This document shows positions 1 to 11,279 of a stretch of DNA of 64,000 nt, piece by piece (positions within the stretch are counted from its first letter, which is position 1; every line of letters begins with the position of its first letter). The notes under the pieces are model-generated. The model searched no databases. It was not told the origin of the DNA and saw nothing but the letters and a program-made list of their open reading frames with translations. The position numbers and the translations under genes are program-made. The DNA is from Tamarix chinensis (Eukaryota > Streptophyta > Magnoliopsida > Caryophyllales > Tamaricaceae): contig CM060181.1 of the NCBI GenBank assembly GCA_030549775.1, positions 53,202,218 to 53,266,217 on the forward strand, in the 5' to 3' direction.

Positions 1-1944
1 TAAGTAGTCACACAATTTGGAAATTATGATTGACTAGGTGTGAGATGAGTTAATTACTTTGATCAACTAGTCGATTGGTTTCTATGAATAGTCGCTTAGT
101 TTCTATGAATAGTCGATCGGTGAGACCAAACCTATCGACTGGTGACTCTACAACAAAAGTGGTCTAGTCTCTACTTAGACACATAGATTGGTTGGAGCAA
201 ACCTATTGGCCAGTTTCCTATGAGTAGTCGATCAATGAGACTAACTAGTCAACTAGTCTGCTGGTGTTATTTTGGCTTATGTTTGGTATGACCAAACCGG
301 TCAAAAGGTTCTAGGGGCCGATTGATTAATCTCGCTATATGCCACCTAGTTTGGTTGTTAATTATTTATACTATTTTAGTTCCCTTGTGTTCCATGTGAT
401 TACAAAATTTAAATTATAATTTCAACCATGATTTTCCTCGAATTAATAAGAATCATATTGATGATAACTGGGATTGAATTGGTTAAGTTTAGTATCATCT
501 CTAAACACTAAATTAGTAGCTTTTATGCCTTGTGATGTGTTTGGTGTTATCACTTGAAATTACACAATTAATTATTTGTGGATTCAATCTATCAATTACG
601 ATATCACTTAATAATTTATAATAATGGAATAAGATGTTTGAGACTTTTTCTCTGACTCTCGAGGTTGCTGGCCAGGAGTTAGTGGGCGGATTTCCCTGTG
701 GTTTATATTTTTCATTCAGTACTGATTTACTTCTTTACCGGGTTGCGATTAGTAGGGATATGCTCATATCTTTTAGGTATAGGATTATACTATAGAAGGT
801 TTTCATGAAATTGATGTCTAGTACGAGTGGGTGAGGTATCCCATGTATAAGCCCCCTATCACTTCATATTGTCCATTTCTTAAGTGGGTGTGTTATACCA
901 ACTTCTTAGCCCTTACAATGGAGGCATTCAATGTGTGTGGGTGAAGTATTTTGGTACAAGATCCCTTGATATACTTTGACAAAGTGTGGTGAGTGTGGTA
1001 TTTCGATTTGTGTTAGCCCATGTGGAAGGAACACTAGATGTGTGGTGGGTGTGGTATCCCAAAAAAAAATCCCCTTGAATGTATTCTGACCCTGTGTGGT
1101 GGGTGTGATATTCCATTGTGTTTATTTGATGCCATAAAATTTGTTCATGGTGGAGAATTAGGTGTGGTCAAATGAACTATCTTAATAACTAAAATTATGT
1201 TATCACTAAATGAAGAAGTATAATATGATTTACATTGTGTGGATTATGTTGCATTTCCCGTATTAACTATTCTTCCATGATTTCGATGCAAGCAAGCCTT
1301 GTTGTATTACTACCATGATCCTACATGTTAATTTATATTGGTATGCTTATAATCATGCCACTATGCAACTTCTATGTGCTCATTGAGTCTTACCAAGTTT
1401 TAGGTAGTATGATTTGTCAATACTTCACAGTATTGATACTACACTTGTGTGGTCACGATGATGATCTGGCTTCTTGTCTGGGGAGTAGAGGATAATTTGT
1501 AGGTGTAAGACTCTTAGTTAGAGTATGTTTAGGGTAATGATGTGGGGTAGTAGCTGGCCATTTCTTAGGGATGGAGATTTATACTTATACTTAAGAGTTA
1601 GGCCAACAAGCTAGAGGTATTTTGCCCACTACATTGGAAAGTTTACGTTCTTTTGGTTATTTAAACTCTCAACTTTGATTCCTTATATTTAGATTTGTAA
1701 ACTCTCATGATCTATCTATCTATATTATTATTCTTGCTTTTATCATCATGTACTATTTTATTAATATTTGATCATGCATCTTTTCGTTCGTTATTCCATT
1801 TTACCTTACATCAGGCATGAGTTAGGTGATGATCATACCTCTCTTATGGTTGATGTGATAATAACATTCTATGATTTTACTTTTAAAAGGCTTCCACATT
1901 GTCTTTGAAATGAAATTCTCTACTTCATAAATTAGGGGTGTTAC
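1..1944 (-). repeat. Degenerate LTR-like repeat, partial (left end outside window)
   Basis: No gene is visible. The block ends with ggggtgttaca at 1934-1944, the same kind of end as the long LTR family found elsewhere in this window (ends ggggtattaca or gggggtgttata). Internal phrases, such as a bulb around 725 (accgggttgcgattag) and catcaggcatgagttag near 1812, recur around 12236 and 12860, so it shares ancestry with the repeat at 11280-12985. Short internal repeats occur at about 60-260 and 820-1130. Strand is inferred from the orientation of the copy at 24941-30295. It may be an old solo LTR truncated by the window edge. Confidence 0.4.
820..1130. repeat. Irregular minisatellite with a gtgtggtgggtgtggtatccc core
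   Basis: About six diverged copies of a roughly 21-bp G/T-rich core (variants near 824, 882, 932, 983, 1038 and 1095) are spaced irregularly by about 40-60 bp. The short histidine- and threonine-rich reading frame on the minus strand (928-1116) is a by-product of this repeat, not a gene. Its place in the LTR-like block parallels the CCGGTGG hairpin minisatellites in the long LTR copies. Confidence 0.55.
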
Positions 1945-3782
1945 AATTTAGTATGTCATAAGTTGGGAAATCGGAACCTTGGCCACTTTCATATATAGTT
2001 TAATTCTCAGTTTTTGTATTTTTGTGTTCTTGTGTGTTCCCTTTTTATCACAATTTTCATATATTCTAAAACAATTCCACTAATAAACTATTTGGACATC
2101 TACACATAGAGAAGTTTGATCCTCAATGTGGTGCTCATCCCCTAGTAGTCCCTATGGGGAAATACTCAGAGTGTTACTTTGAGTCGTGCACATGTGGTGA
2201 GGGTGTATCAAGTTTTTAGCATCATTGTCAGGTAGTTAGTAATGAGTGACATCTTAATATGAAGGATTTTTCCGTAATTTAGACATTCTTTTTTATTTAG
2301 CCTTTCTTTTTATTGTGTTTGTTTAATTTTGGATTGAGTGGCTTTCTATTTTAGTATAGGTACTTTAGTGCACCCATTCTAGTGGGATTGGAGTAGTGTT
2401 ATTTGGTCCCAAGATTGAGAGGACTTTCCATTGTCTATGCAGGCTTAATTTAGAAGAAGATCATATGGAAAGTGTTGGACGTTAACATACTCCTCCACAA
2501 GGGCATGTTACTTTAATAGGCTAACATCCTCCACTACCATAGTAAGATACTAATCCTTGTCATGTATAAGTTCCCATAGGAAGGTCACTTTGAGAATATG
2601 CTACTTAAAATATTGTGGGTGAAAATTCTAGCATCAGGATACCAAACATCAACCAAAACAATTTGAGGACAAACCTATTATTATCTAAATAATCCAAACA
2701 ACAATACAATTTGGATGCCTGCCTAACAATGATCCCAATGCTCATATAACAAAAGTTTTAGAGATATATGATACACTTAAATAGGGTGAGGTCTCTAATG
2801 ATGTCATAAGAATTAGAATTTTTCCATGTTCTCTTATGGATAAAGATAAGAATTAGCTACAATATTTACTTGTGGGGTCCATTACTACATGGGATGAGAC
2901 CCTAATTTAGGTCATTCCCCAAGAGAAAGAACCATAAAGCCCCTATGAGACCCTAATTTCACAAGACAAGTGTATCTCCTTCCATAACACTCACCAAAAC
3001 ACCAAAATCATCATAACATCCTAAAATATCATTATTAACAATATATCCAAAAATCAAGGCTTAACTTTAACACATTATAAATACAATAACAAGCATGACC
3101 TTAGGGTTACTATGCTCCAAAATAAGTTATTATCACATTTTATCAAACCTGTGCTACTTATAATTAACCTAAGTACTTAATGTAACATACGTAGCATATT
3201 TTAGCTTAATAACTCATTAGAAATACGAAATTCTCATATTTAATCAAAATTGACCAAAGTACCTTTGTTTAGCTTAAACACCTTAAAATTTCTTTTTATG
3301 TGTGTTTTATCATACTCAATCTTCAATCTATCATGTTACACATGAAAATAAGTATAAAAACCTCATCAATTACCATATCATTTTTATTTTCCCACAAAAT
3401 TCATAAAATGACCCAAATACCCTTAAAATAGCAACCACCCAAACATTTAATAAAAATCTACAAGTCCCAACATCATCAATTTCTAATCCTCAACATATTT
3501 TATCTGATAATACTTAATCTTATTTTTAAAGCCACTATTCATAACTCAAATAAAAAAATAGATCATGTCAACATGATAGGGTCAAAATAAAAGGCTTAAC
3601 CAAGCAATAACATATATGCTCATACTTTTACATAATAACTATACTTCTATAATACGATACAATAATATATTTGTGTAACATTAACAACATGATTTCCATA
3701 ATTAAACTATACTATCATAATATTGTATACAATCAACACATATAATCAAAATTTTATTCTAAGATATATATACATATACAAA
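1945..3782. other. Gene-free AT-rich DNA
   Basis: No credible reading frame, RNA gene or intact transposon was recognised. The stretch is AT-rich with scattered A- and T-runs. The part from about 2880 onward has an A/C-rich strand bias (accctaattt-type phrases) resembling the inner part of the long LTR copy at 15110-19698, so it may be an old remnant of it. That link is only impressionistic. Confidence 0.4.
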
Positions 3783-3940
3783 CATAAATTCCAATTCTTA
3801 TTCAATGACAAGCACTTTTGACCAAAGGTAAAAGCAAAGGTAAAAGCGGCCAAAAGCAAAAGAAGAAAAAATAAAGGAATCTGTGGCAAAGTACAGCATG
3901 TGGAGGACTTTTGAATTTCTTAAGTCACTTTCATAAATAG
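3783..3940 (+). repeat. Inverted copy of caulimovirid promoter/leader sequence
   Basis: 3820-3940 on the plus strand matches the reverse complement of about 5321-5480, including a shared tgtggaggacttttga core (near 3900 and 5345) and the flanking aaggaatct and cactttca phrases. A further short match, aaattccaattcttattcaa near 3785, equals the reverse complement of leader sequence at about 5070-5092, but in a different relative order. The viral end is therefore folded back and rearranged, a common state for endogenous pararetroviruses. Confidence 0.75.
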
Positions 3941-3944
3941 GTAA

Positions 3945-4767
3945 TTTGTTTATGTTTGTATTTGGTTTTGGAACTATTGGTTTCAGGTTATTTTCCTGGG
4001 GTGGTAAGGCATTTTCTAATGTCTGACCCTCAGGTAAGGATACTTCATTCCATTTTATTGTTTTTGGGACAACTATGTTTGATTTTGAGTTGTCGGTTTG
4101 AAGCATTAGGGTTTCACCTTTTATGCTTTGTATTTTTTCTTTGGTGTTGAATGCAGTTTTCATAACCTTATAGTGAATTCCATAAATCACAGCTACAAGT
4201 ATTGATCTCTCTAACATATCATAACCATGAGTTTTAATTTGTAAGGTCAATGCATGCACAATATTTGGGTCATCTAATGATGGTGCAAAATTTGGATAAC
4301 AATTAAAAAATATAGGACCGGCATACAAGCTACTTTCTAGGGTTCCTATCATGGAATCATTAAAATTTTTTAACCTACCATCTCGTAGTATTGCTAAGAC
4401 AGAAGTGTTTAAACCTTCTTTGGTTACTATTTTGAATTCTACTTGGACTAATCTTAAGTGGATGTATTTGAATTTATTATTTCTATTTTTTTAAATGAAT
4501 TGTTTTGACAGCAATTTGATTGTTTCGAATGGTTTTGAAAGTTGAATGTCACACTCTTCAATTTTGATGACATAGTTTGTTAATAAATTCCAATTTGAGG
4601 TTTTGTATATTAGTTCCTTATTCATTTTAGGAAGTTTCCATTCATCTACAGATCCTTGGAAATATTCAAATTCATATTCTTTAGTTTTTTTTGCCTATCT
4701 CTAAGTTCTCTAAGTAGTTCTTACTACTAGAACTAGAGGAAGAAGATGATGGAGAAAACAAATTCAT
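3945..4767 (-). pseudogene. Caulimovirid movement protein remnant (30K superfamily)
   Basis: The movement protein of caulimovirids binds nucleic acid and modifies plasmodesmata for cell-to-cell spread. The best open part runs from 4352 to about 3945 and holds the conserved core: a GTLESSLYAGPIFFNCYPNF-like segment, then ALTLQIKTHGYDMLE and IHYKVMKT. The upstream half (about 4767-4353) is recognisable in pieces and includes the nearby DGRL motif. It is broken by several stops and frame changes, with a serine-rich stretch just after a candidate ATG at 4765-4767. It follows the leader and primer site directly, as in related viruses. Downstream it runs into the inverted promoter fragment instead of a coat gene, so its C terminus is not viral. 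It is non-functional as it stands. Confidence 0.8.
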
Positions 4768-4936
4768 TTTTTCTAACCTATTCCTATATGTAGAACCTAC
4801 GTCTAAACTGTCTGGACTTACTACCCTACCCTTCGGGTCTTACTCCCAGAACACACAAGCAAAGATGCATTATGCTTCCTACACATAGAAAATCAGAAAG
4901 ATAGATAAACTTACTTCTCTCTCAATCTAATCCCTC

Positions 4937-4951
4937 TTGGCTCTGATAACA
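4937..4951 (-). promoter_or_regulatory. Primer-binding site for initiator tRNA-Met (caulimovirid)
   Basis: The minus strand reads TGTTATCAGAGCC, matching the tRNA-Met complementary consensus TGGTATCAGAGCC at 12 of 13 positions. Caulimovirids start minus-strand DNA synthesis here. It lies about 250 bp downstream of the TATA box and about 170 bp before the movement protein ATG, which is the expected order. Confidence 0.8.
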
Positions 4952-5196
4952 AGGACGCCTAGGATTTGAGGGATTGGAAAAAGACCTGAAGAATAAGAGA
5001 TTTGAAAAGATAGATAAATAATAAATTTTAGAAAATAAGATAATGAAAGGAAAGGAAGAAGAGAAGTTTGAATAAGAATTGGAATTTATTAATTTGAAGT
5101 TTGGGATACAAGTTTGGATAGGTGGTCGTGTTATACAAAGAGAGGAATTTTCGACCACAATTTTTCAACCCCTTGTAAATGAAACCTAAGTCCCCT

Positions 5197-5203
5197 TTTA
5201 TAG
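5197..5203 (-). promoter_or_regulatory. TATA box of the caulimovirid pregenomic promoter
   Basis: On the minus strand the box reads TCTATAAAAGGGG. It stands in the intergenic region between the downstream ORF (ending near 5581) and the primer-binding site, where the 35S-type promoter of caulimovirids lies. The upstream region to about 5480 is A/G-rich and is the part duplicated in inverted form at 3820-3940. Whether it still drives transcription is unknown. Confidence 0.7.
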
Positions 5204-5580
5204 ATGGAAGGGGTCTGACTATTACAACTTTTGAAAAGTGGATCAGAAATAATCCATCAAAAGTAAACAGTATAAAGTACACAGTAAAATGTATACTAAA
5301 AGATAAATAGTATAATTAAATAGTGAAAGTGACCTAAGAAAGTCAAAAGTCCTCCACATGTTGTACTTACCGTAGATTCCTTTGTCGTTTCTTCTTTTTC
5401 TTTGGCGGCTTTTTACCTTTGTCTTCACCTAAAAGTATCCTTGCGGATTCCTTTTGCTTTTGTTGACGCCACTTTTACTTTTGTCTTGTCCTTTTGCTGG
5501 TGACAGAATATTCTTGTCTGTCACATGTTTTGGTGTGTGCCTTCTTGTACGCCTTTTGTAGTAGAATACATACAGGACTA

Positions 5581-6959
5581 TTAGGGGATATTAGGGGGTA
5601 TACCGTAACAGTCATCTTCGTTTTCATCTACATAGTCTGGAGTTGGTTCAAATGATAATGATGATGATGCCTTCTTGTTTTGGGATAATACTTGACTGAG
5701 GATTGTCAAGTATTCTTCCTTGGATTTGGCCGCTACAAGCTTTGGTACGGTGACTGACTTCTAGGCTAGAAATTTTGTTTGTGATGAGCTGGCTTGAAGT
5801 TGGTTTGCCGGTGAACCTTTAATGAATCTTGATGTAGTTTTGCATGGCTTGGTTTGATAATTTATCAAATGCCTGGAGTTTGTTCCACCATTTGACCTTG
5901 AACCTGCGCACCAGTGTGGGTATTCCTTCTACCTCATGAATCTCTGTCATCCATGCAAAGACCTAGGGGTCGAACATTTTGGAGGAGAAATGGAAGATAG
6001 GGGTAATAACATATCCTTTTGTGTGGGTTTGAAGAGGGTTTTTAAGGTATTAAATGATTGTGATACATGGGGAGGAAGTATTTATGGGATGGATCCAAAA
6101 TCCTTCTACCATCTTATGAACTAGAAAGGAACTTCTTTTTCGTTGAAGTTATGAAAGAAAATTAACAAGGAGTGAGATTTCCTAGAATTTTTGGTATAAA
6201 AGGTGTTGTACCAGGCCTGCTGGTAGTCCCAATAGCTGAAGGTCAATTTTTTGTTTAGGATAGATTTGTACGAATCAGGAAGCCATCGAGGTTCGAGGCT
6301 TCTACCCCAATCCGCAGGAAGAATAACCCTGTGTATCTTATAGGTTGAGTAGGCGACTTCATTCTAGGTTTGGGGTAATGAAAATTTTTTGAATGAAGCT
6401 GAGCTTGTGTACTCAAGGATTAATAAATACAACTCTTGGGGTTTTTTTATATCCCAAGGTTTGAAACACCAACCAGAAAATAGTTTTGTCAAAGCAACAA
6501 AGGGATCTGGGTTGTAGAATCCATCTTCAAGGTTTGAAATTATCTAGGAATGAGGTTTGATAAAATATTCAGATTTCTTTTGGAAATCTTTTGTTTTGAA
6601 ACTAGTTCTTTTGAAATTGGTTTTTGTAAAACTGGTAAAGAAGAAGCATTTGAAATGCATTTTTGTGAAGGAGTTTTTGGAGTTGAAGATTCTCCTTCAA
6701 TCTTGAAAACTTGGTTTGAAGATATACCTGAGTGTCCAGGTTGGGAGCTCTGGATGGTATTTACCATTTGGAGTGCCTTAAGCACTTCTGGGGAATGGAT
6801 GAGTGATTCAACCCATTTTTGAATGTTTTGCTTTGATTCTTCAATTTGAGGGGATGAAGCTGCTGCTTCATCTTCAACCATTGCTTCAAACCATGAACGA
6901 ATGGATTTGGGTGCAAGGATTTCTTGAATTTTTTCCTTACCCTTCTTCTTTGATGCCAT
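5581..6959 (-). pseudogene. Caulimovirid ORF downstream of RNase H (function unassigned)
   Basis: An ATG at 6957-6959 opens a frame (MASKKKGKEK start) that overlaps the end of RNase H in a different frame. It stays open for 139 codons to 6540: lysine-rich, then acidic, then Ser/Pro-rich. Remnants continue with stops and frame changes to a stop at 5581-5583. They include a tract with a PTLVRRFKVKWWNKL-like segment near 5890 and an acidic tail with the DYVDENEDD motif near 5620. Caulimovirids carry either a translational transactivator or an unassigned second ORF in this position. The tryptophan-rich segment resembles proteins annotated with plant endogenous caulimovirids, but no biochemical role is claimed. 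Confidence 0.65.
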
Positions 6960-6961
6960 TT

Positions 6962-9100
6962 TGTGACTTTTCTTGGAGGAATTCCCGAGTAAGAAAGTCC
7001 AGTAAGGAATTTGCTTCACCCTTTATATATTCAATCTTAAAATTGAAGACTGAAAGGAGAGCTTGCCATCTGGCAAAGACCTATTTGGAGGTAATATTTT
7101 GGCATCTTTTTTGAGGATCTCTTTGGCATATTTACAGTCAATTCTTAACAGGAATTTTTGGTTAAGGAGATCGGACTAGAATTTTTTTTTATGGATTGGA
7201 CAATCGAGAGTATTTCCTTTTTAACTATCAAGTAATTTCGTTGGGTTTGGGTCCAGTTTCCAGAAGTGAATTGGATCACTATTTAAAATTTGGATTGGGC
7301 ATGTTTGGATTGGTCCAAGTATTTTTCATATGAATGGGCTTAGGCTTGTTTGAGCATGCCCCAGTATCCAATTTCTAAGGCGTTTGTTTCAACGATTTTG
7401 AATAAGTTTGGGTTGGCCAAGTTTAAACAGGGAATGGACTGAACTTGGGCCTTGATCTATTTAACTATGTTGGTATGGACCTGAGTCCAGGGTTTTAGGC
7501 TCTTTTTAAGGCGGTCATGCAAGGGCCTAGCTATTTGATTATGATTTGGACAAAATTCCAGAAAGTAATTGAGGCTACCCAAAAATCTTTGTAATTGGGT
7601 TTTGTCAAGGATTTGGTCTGGAAACTTAGATGCAAACTCTATGGACCTTTCTATTGGGACGATAGTACCTGCCTCGATATAATATCCTAAGAATCTGATC
7701 CTATTTTGGGCTAATGAGATTTTGGGCTTAGACACAACTAATCCATTTCTTTTTGCGACACTAAGGAATGCCCTAAGGTATCTAATATGTTGGTCTAAAC
7801 TATTTGAGAATATTAATACATCATTGATGTATACAATACAAGAATTTGAATAAGGATTAAAAATGTCGTTCATAATTCTTTGAAATTCAGAAGGTACATT
7901 TTTTAATCCAAATGGCATAATGTTCCATTGGTATTTAACAAATGGGACAGTGAACGCTGTTTTGTAATGGCCATTAGGGTTTATTTGAATTTTCCAAAAT
8001 CCTGATTTTAAATCAAAATTTGAAAATATTAACGATGAATATAACCTTTAGAGAAGTTCCTTTTTGTTAGGAATTGGGTACCTAATCCATTTGAGAGCAT
8101 CATTTAAGGGTTTGTAGTTAATTACTAATCTTGGTGTTCCTCTTTCAATTTCAAAAAATTTATTAACATAAAAAGGCTGCAAAAGACCATGGTGACCTAG
8201 ATTTTATAATTAGGTTTTTTGATTCTAAGTCTTGGATTTCTATTTTGCAATGTTCTATTCATTCTGTGTTCATTTGAATTGGACAAGCCTTTGTTGGTAT
8301 ATTTTTTTCATTGAAATTATCTTCATATGGTAGGTCGACCATATGGTTTTTTCTTGACCAAAAAGCATTTGGGAATTTAGAACACATTTCAGTTTCAATT
8401 TGGTTTTTGATTTGAAATATCTTGTCCTTGATCAATTTTGTTTCTAATTGATTTTGAATTCTAGATAAGGACACATTTTTTTAATAGCTTTAAATTGTTT
8501 TGCTTTCCTTGAATAAGGAGGTTAATTTGACTTTTATATATTGAATTTTCCTTTAATAGGTTAAGGTTTCTAGTCCTGGGAATTTCTAGGAATAAGAGGA
8601 CATTTTTGGATCCTTTATTTTTGAATGAAATTCCAGTTAGGTTAACCTTATAAGGGGTAATTAAATTTATGAATGGAGTGCCCAGAATGATACTATGACT
8701 TATGTCTGGGGTTATCAAATAGGTGGATTTGATTTGCAAGTTGTTACAAATTACACTTGCTTCACATTTGTTATTGATTATGAGTCTAGAGCTGTTTGTT
8801 GCAGACATCTTTTTATTTGTTTTGGAAAGGAATTGCTTGGGTATTATTCCTTCTTTTATGTAATTTAGGTGAGCATCGATATCAAATAGTGCGACTGAAT
8901 TAATTTGGAAGTCATCAGACAATTTGAGGGTTATGTTAATGATATATTTCCTAGAAGTTATTTCTTGTAACATATTAAGAAAATCTTCTGGGATTGGTAT
9001 ATTTTGAAATTGTTCATCTTCAGACTCATTTGGTTCACTGGGTTCTGGAGATGTGTTTTGCAATTATTTTGACAATATCATTTGAATAATTTGGCTATCA
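6962..9100 (-). pseudogene. Caulimovirid protease - reverse transcriptase - RNase H remnant
   Basis: Read from high to low coordinates. The protease part (9063-8461) has an ALFDIDAHLNYIKEG active-site region where the catalytic Asp-Thr-Gly has become Asp-Ile-Asp (D61 at about 8883). The reverse transcriptase part (8474-8259 and 7918-7457) has MPFGLKN near 7918 and a catalytic box YIND instead of YIDD at residues 30-33 of the 153-codon frame, then the FLGSLNYF connection region. The RNase H part runs from about 7456 to 6962 and ends with an ARWQALLSVF and YIKGEAN segment. In life this polyprotein would process itself and copy the pregenomic RNA. Frameshifts between 8259 and 7918, stops, and both changed catalytic motifs make it dead. 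Confidence 0.85.
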
Positions 9101-10095
9101 GTTCCCTGTTTTTGTTGTAATGATTTTAATTCCTTTTTGACTTCTTTAATTTCATGTTGTAATTTAGTAGTTGTTGGAATTAAATTCTTTGCTTTTTTTG
9201 TCTTTTTAATATTGATGTTAGGCCATATGTGTTTGTTGTTTTTTCTGGAATTTTAGATATTAATGGTTTTGGTTCATTAGGTTCTAATGATTCCATTAAT
9301 TTTTCTAGGTAATCCTTTTGTTTAAGGGGGGTCAGGGATGTGTTGGACAATATCTAATATTAATTTTTGTTCTTTGGTCAACACATTCATTTGATTTGCA
9401 AATGCATCTTCTTCTAGGTTAGAAGAGTGATATGAGGATGATGATGAAGTTACTATTTCATCTATTTGATCATCAATTTGATTTTCATTTTGGGAATCAT
9501 TTTCAGATGTTTCAATTAGGAAATTTTGAATTTTCTCCATAGTTTGTTCATCTAAATCTAATTCTCTGATTTAGCTATTTAACTTACAATATTTTTGAAT
9601 GTGCCCAGTTTACCACATTTGAAGTAGGTTAAATTGTTTCTTTTTCTATTCCCATATCCTGGTGTTTTTTATGAAGAAACTATTTATTTTTTACCTTCTG
9701 GTTTTGATTTTTGATAATAAGGTATTTATTTTTGAGGTTGGGGGGCTGGTAAATATTTCTGTTTAGATTTCTTATGATAAATAGGTTTACAATTACCAAT
9801 GCATCTTTTTCGTTTTTTTATGTTCCTATTATATAAAATTGTTTGCAAAAAGAACCTAGTCCTTGTTTTGTTTTATTTAATTCCCATTTTAGGTGTCTCT
9901 GAAGTTTTAAGTCTTGACATATTCTTAAACCTTCTTTTTGAGTGAGACTGATTAATTCACCATAAGTGAACCTATTGTATAGGATTTGATTGCCATGGGC
10001 TTCTTTGATTTTGTTTCTAACTCTTTCATTACCAAAACATCATTGGTCTCTAAGATATAAAAAGACTCTAAGTCTCCTCATCTAATGCCACTAAC
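9100..10095 (-). pseudogene. Caulimovirid coat protein remnant with degraded zinc knuckle
   Basis: The minus strand between about 9640 and 9580 encodes a decayed CCHC knuckle: FKCGKLG is present, but the expected histidine and the last cysteine are altered. Next comes an acidic, serine-rich frame (9540-9322, 72 codons), typical of sequence around caulimovirid capsid domains. A coat-like coding trace reaches about 10095 with many stops. Homology beyond 10095 is lost, marking the integration or deletion edge. Confidence 0.65.
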
Positions 10096-10099
10096 AGAT

Positions 10100-10975
10100 C
10101 ACCTAAAAGCCAAGAAAAACTCACAGATAAAGGCATGGGAAAAGTAATCAAGGAAATTGAAGGGAAAGGAGAAGGGAAAGAGAAAATAATAGAAGGAAAA
10201 GAGGTTGATAGCAACATGAGGGTGGTGTGCTTGATGAGACTAAATTATGGAAGGAATTCATGCTGGAAAGGGAGGGCACCATGTGACTTTCATATTGAAA
10301 AGGGGAGCATAATGTGAGGTGCTCACATTGGGTAAGGGGCACAACGTGAGGTTCTCACATAAGGTAGGGATACAACATAACGGGTAGATTTTATCAAGGT
10401 GTTGTTGTGTGAAGATGATGAAAGATGAGGTTAAAATGGGTGGTTGCATGAGTAGCTCATAAAAGTGAGGGGATGCAAGTTGAGGCATTTAGGCTAAGGA
10501 TGGTGGTGCAATGTAAGGTGTATGTGCTCGATAGATCTTACTACAAAAAAAAGGGGTAGATCATTGGGAGGAGAAAGCATAAAAGAGAGAGTTGGAAAAG
10601 CGAGAAGTAGTTGGGGATTAATTGGTGAAGTAATAAATGATATAAGAAGGGAGTGGGAAGGGGTATATGCATGACAATGTCTTGCAAAATGGTAGCGTAA
10701 GAGAGTTGAGGATGTGAGGGGTGCAAGCCTACAACTAATAAAATAGGAGGCGGGGATATAATTTTGGCGTGATCAACACTTAAATGATGGAAGGGAGATT
10801 GAATGAAGGTTTAGGAAATAGTAATGGAAGTTGGTTTGATTAACCAAACTTAAACAAACTTGGTTAGGCAAGGGTAAAGGTCACATGGGGAAGAAGAATA
10901 AGAAAAGAATAAAAAAGAAATAAAAGAGATAATAACTACTTAGAATTAGGGTGAGAATAAATTTTAGGTATTACA
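10100..10975 (+). repeat. Purine-rich repeat remnant, LTR-like end
   Basis: Strongly G/A-rich on the plus strand (aagggaaaggagaaggg-type runs), ending aggtattaca at 10966-10975. This resembles the GA-rich inner block and ggggtattaca end of the long LTR copies at 15110-19698 and 33468-38652. Several short frames on both strands are low-complexity by-products. It is probably the right part of an old LTR cut by the caulimovirid junction. Confidence 0.35.
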
Positions 10976-11279
10976 ATTTGAGAGAAAAGTGCAAAAAGAG
11001 CGGGCTAGAAGTTATAGCACATGAACCAAGGTATAGTAGATATTAGGCTAGCTAAAAAGGGAAGGGAAGGGAAATGGGGATTTAGGGTGTAAAAGACATC
11101 TAAAAAGTGAATCCACAAGGGAGAGAAGAGATATAAGGTGATTAAGAGCGAAATGAGTTAAAAGTGGAAAAAGGTGTGTGAATCATGTCAAGGAGGGTTA
11201 AATCTAAAATTTAGTTTGAAATGAGAGTTAAAAACACTCTAAAATTCATATATGATCAAAGTATACCATATGCCCAAGG
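10976..11279. other. Gene-free A/G-rich spacer
   Basis: No reading frame, terminal repeat or RNA gene was recognised. The composition is A/G-rich. Confidence 0.4.

Larger units (their letters stand above)
3783..10095 (-). mobile_element. Endogenous caulimovirid (plant pararetrovirus), permuted and defective
   Basis: Read on the minus strand, recognisable caulimovirid parts run in the order coat protein with zinc knuckle, aspartic protease, reverse transcriptase, RNase H, a separate downstream ORF, a TATA-bearing intergenic promoter, a leader with a tRNA-Met primer site, and then the movement protein. Exogenous genomes place the movement protein before the coat protein, so the copy is a circular permutation broken between those two. 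Every coding part carries stops or frameshifts. The low-coordinate end (3783-3940) carries an inverted piece of the promoter region. There are no LTRs, integrase or tidy target duplication, as expected for caulimovirids captured by host repair. The layout, with one long polyprotein and a second ORF after RNase H, recalls florendoviruses, but genus assignment is inference. Confidence 0.88.

Noticed and set aside
3956..4150. Plus-strand 64-codon hydrophobic frame
   Set aside because: It is the antisense shadow of the caulimovirid movement protein remnant on the minus strand.
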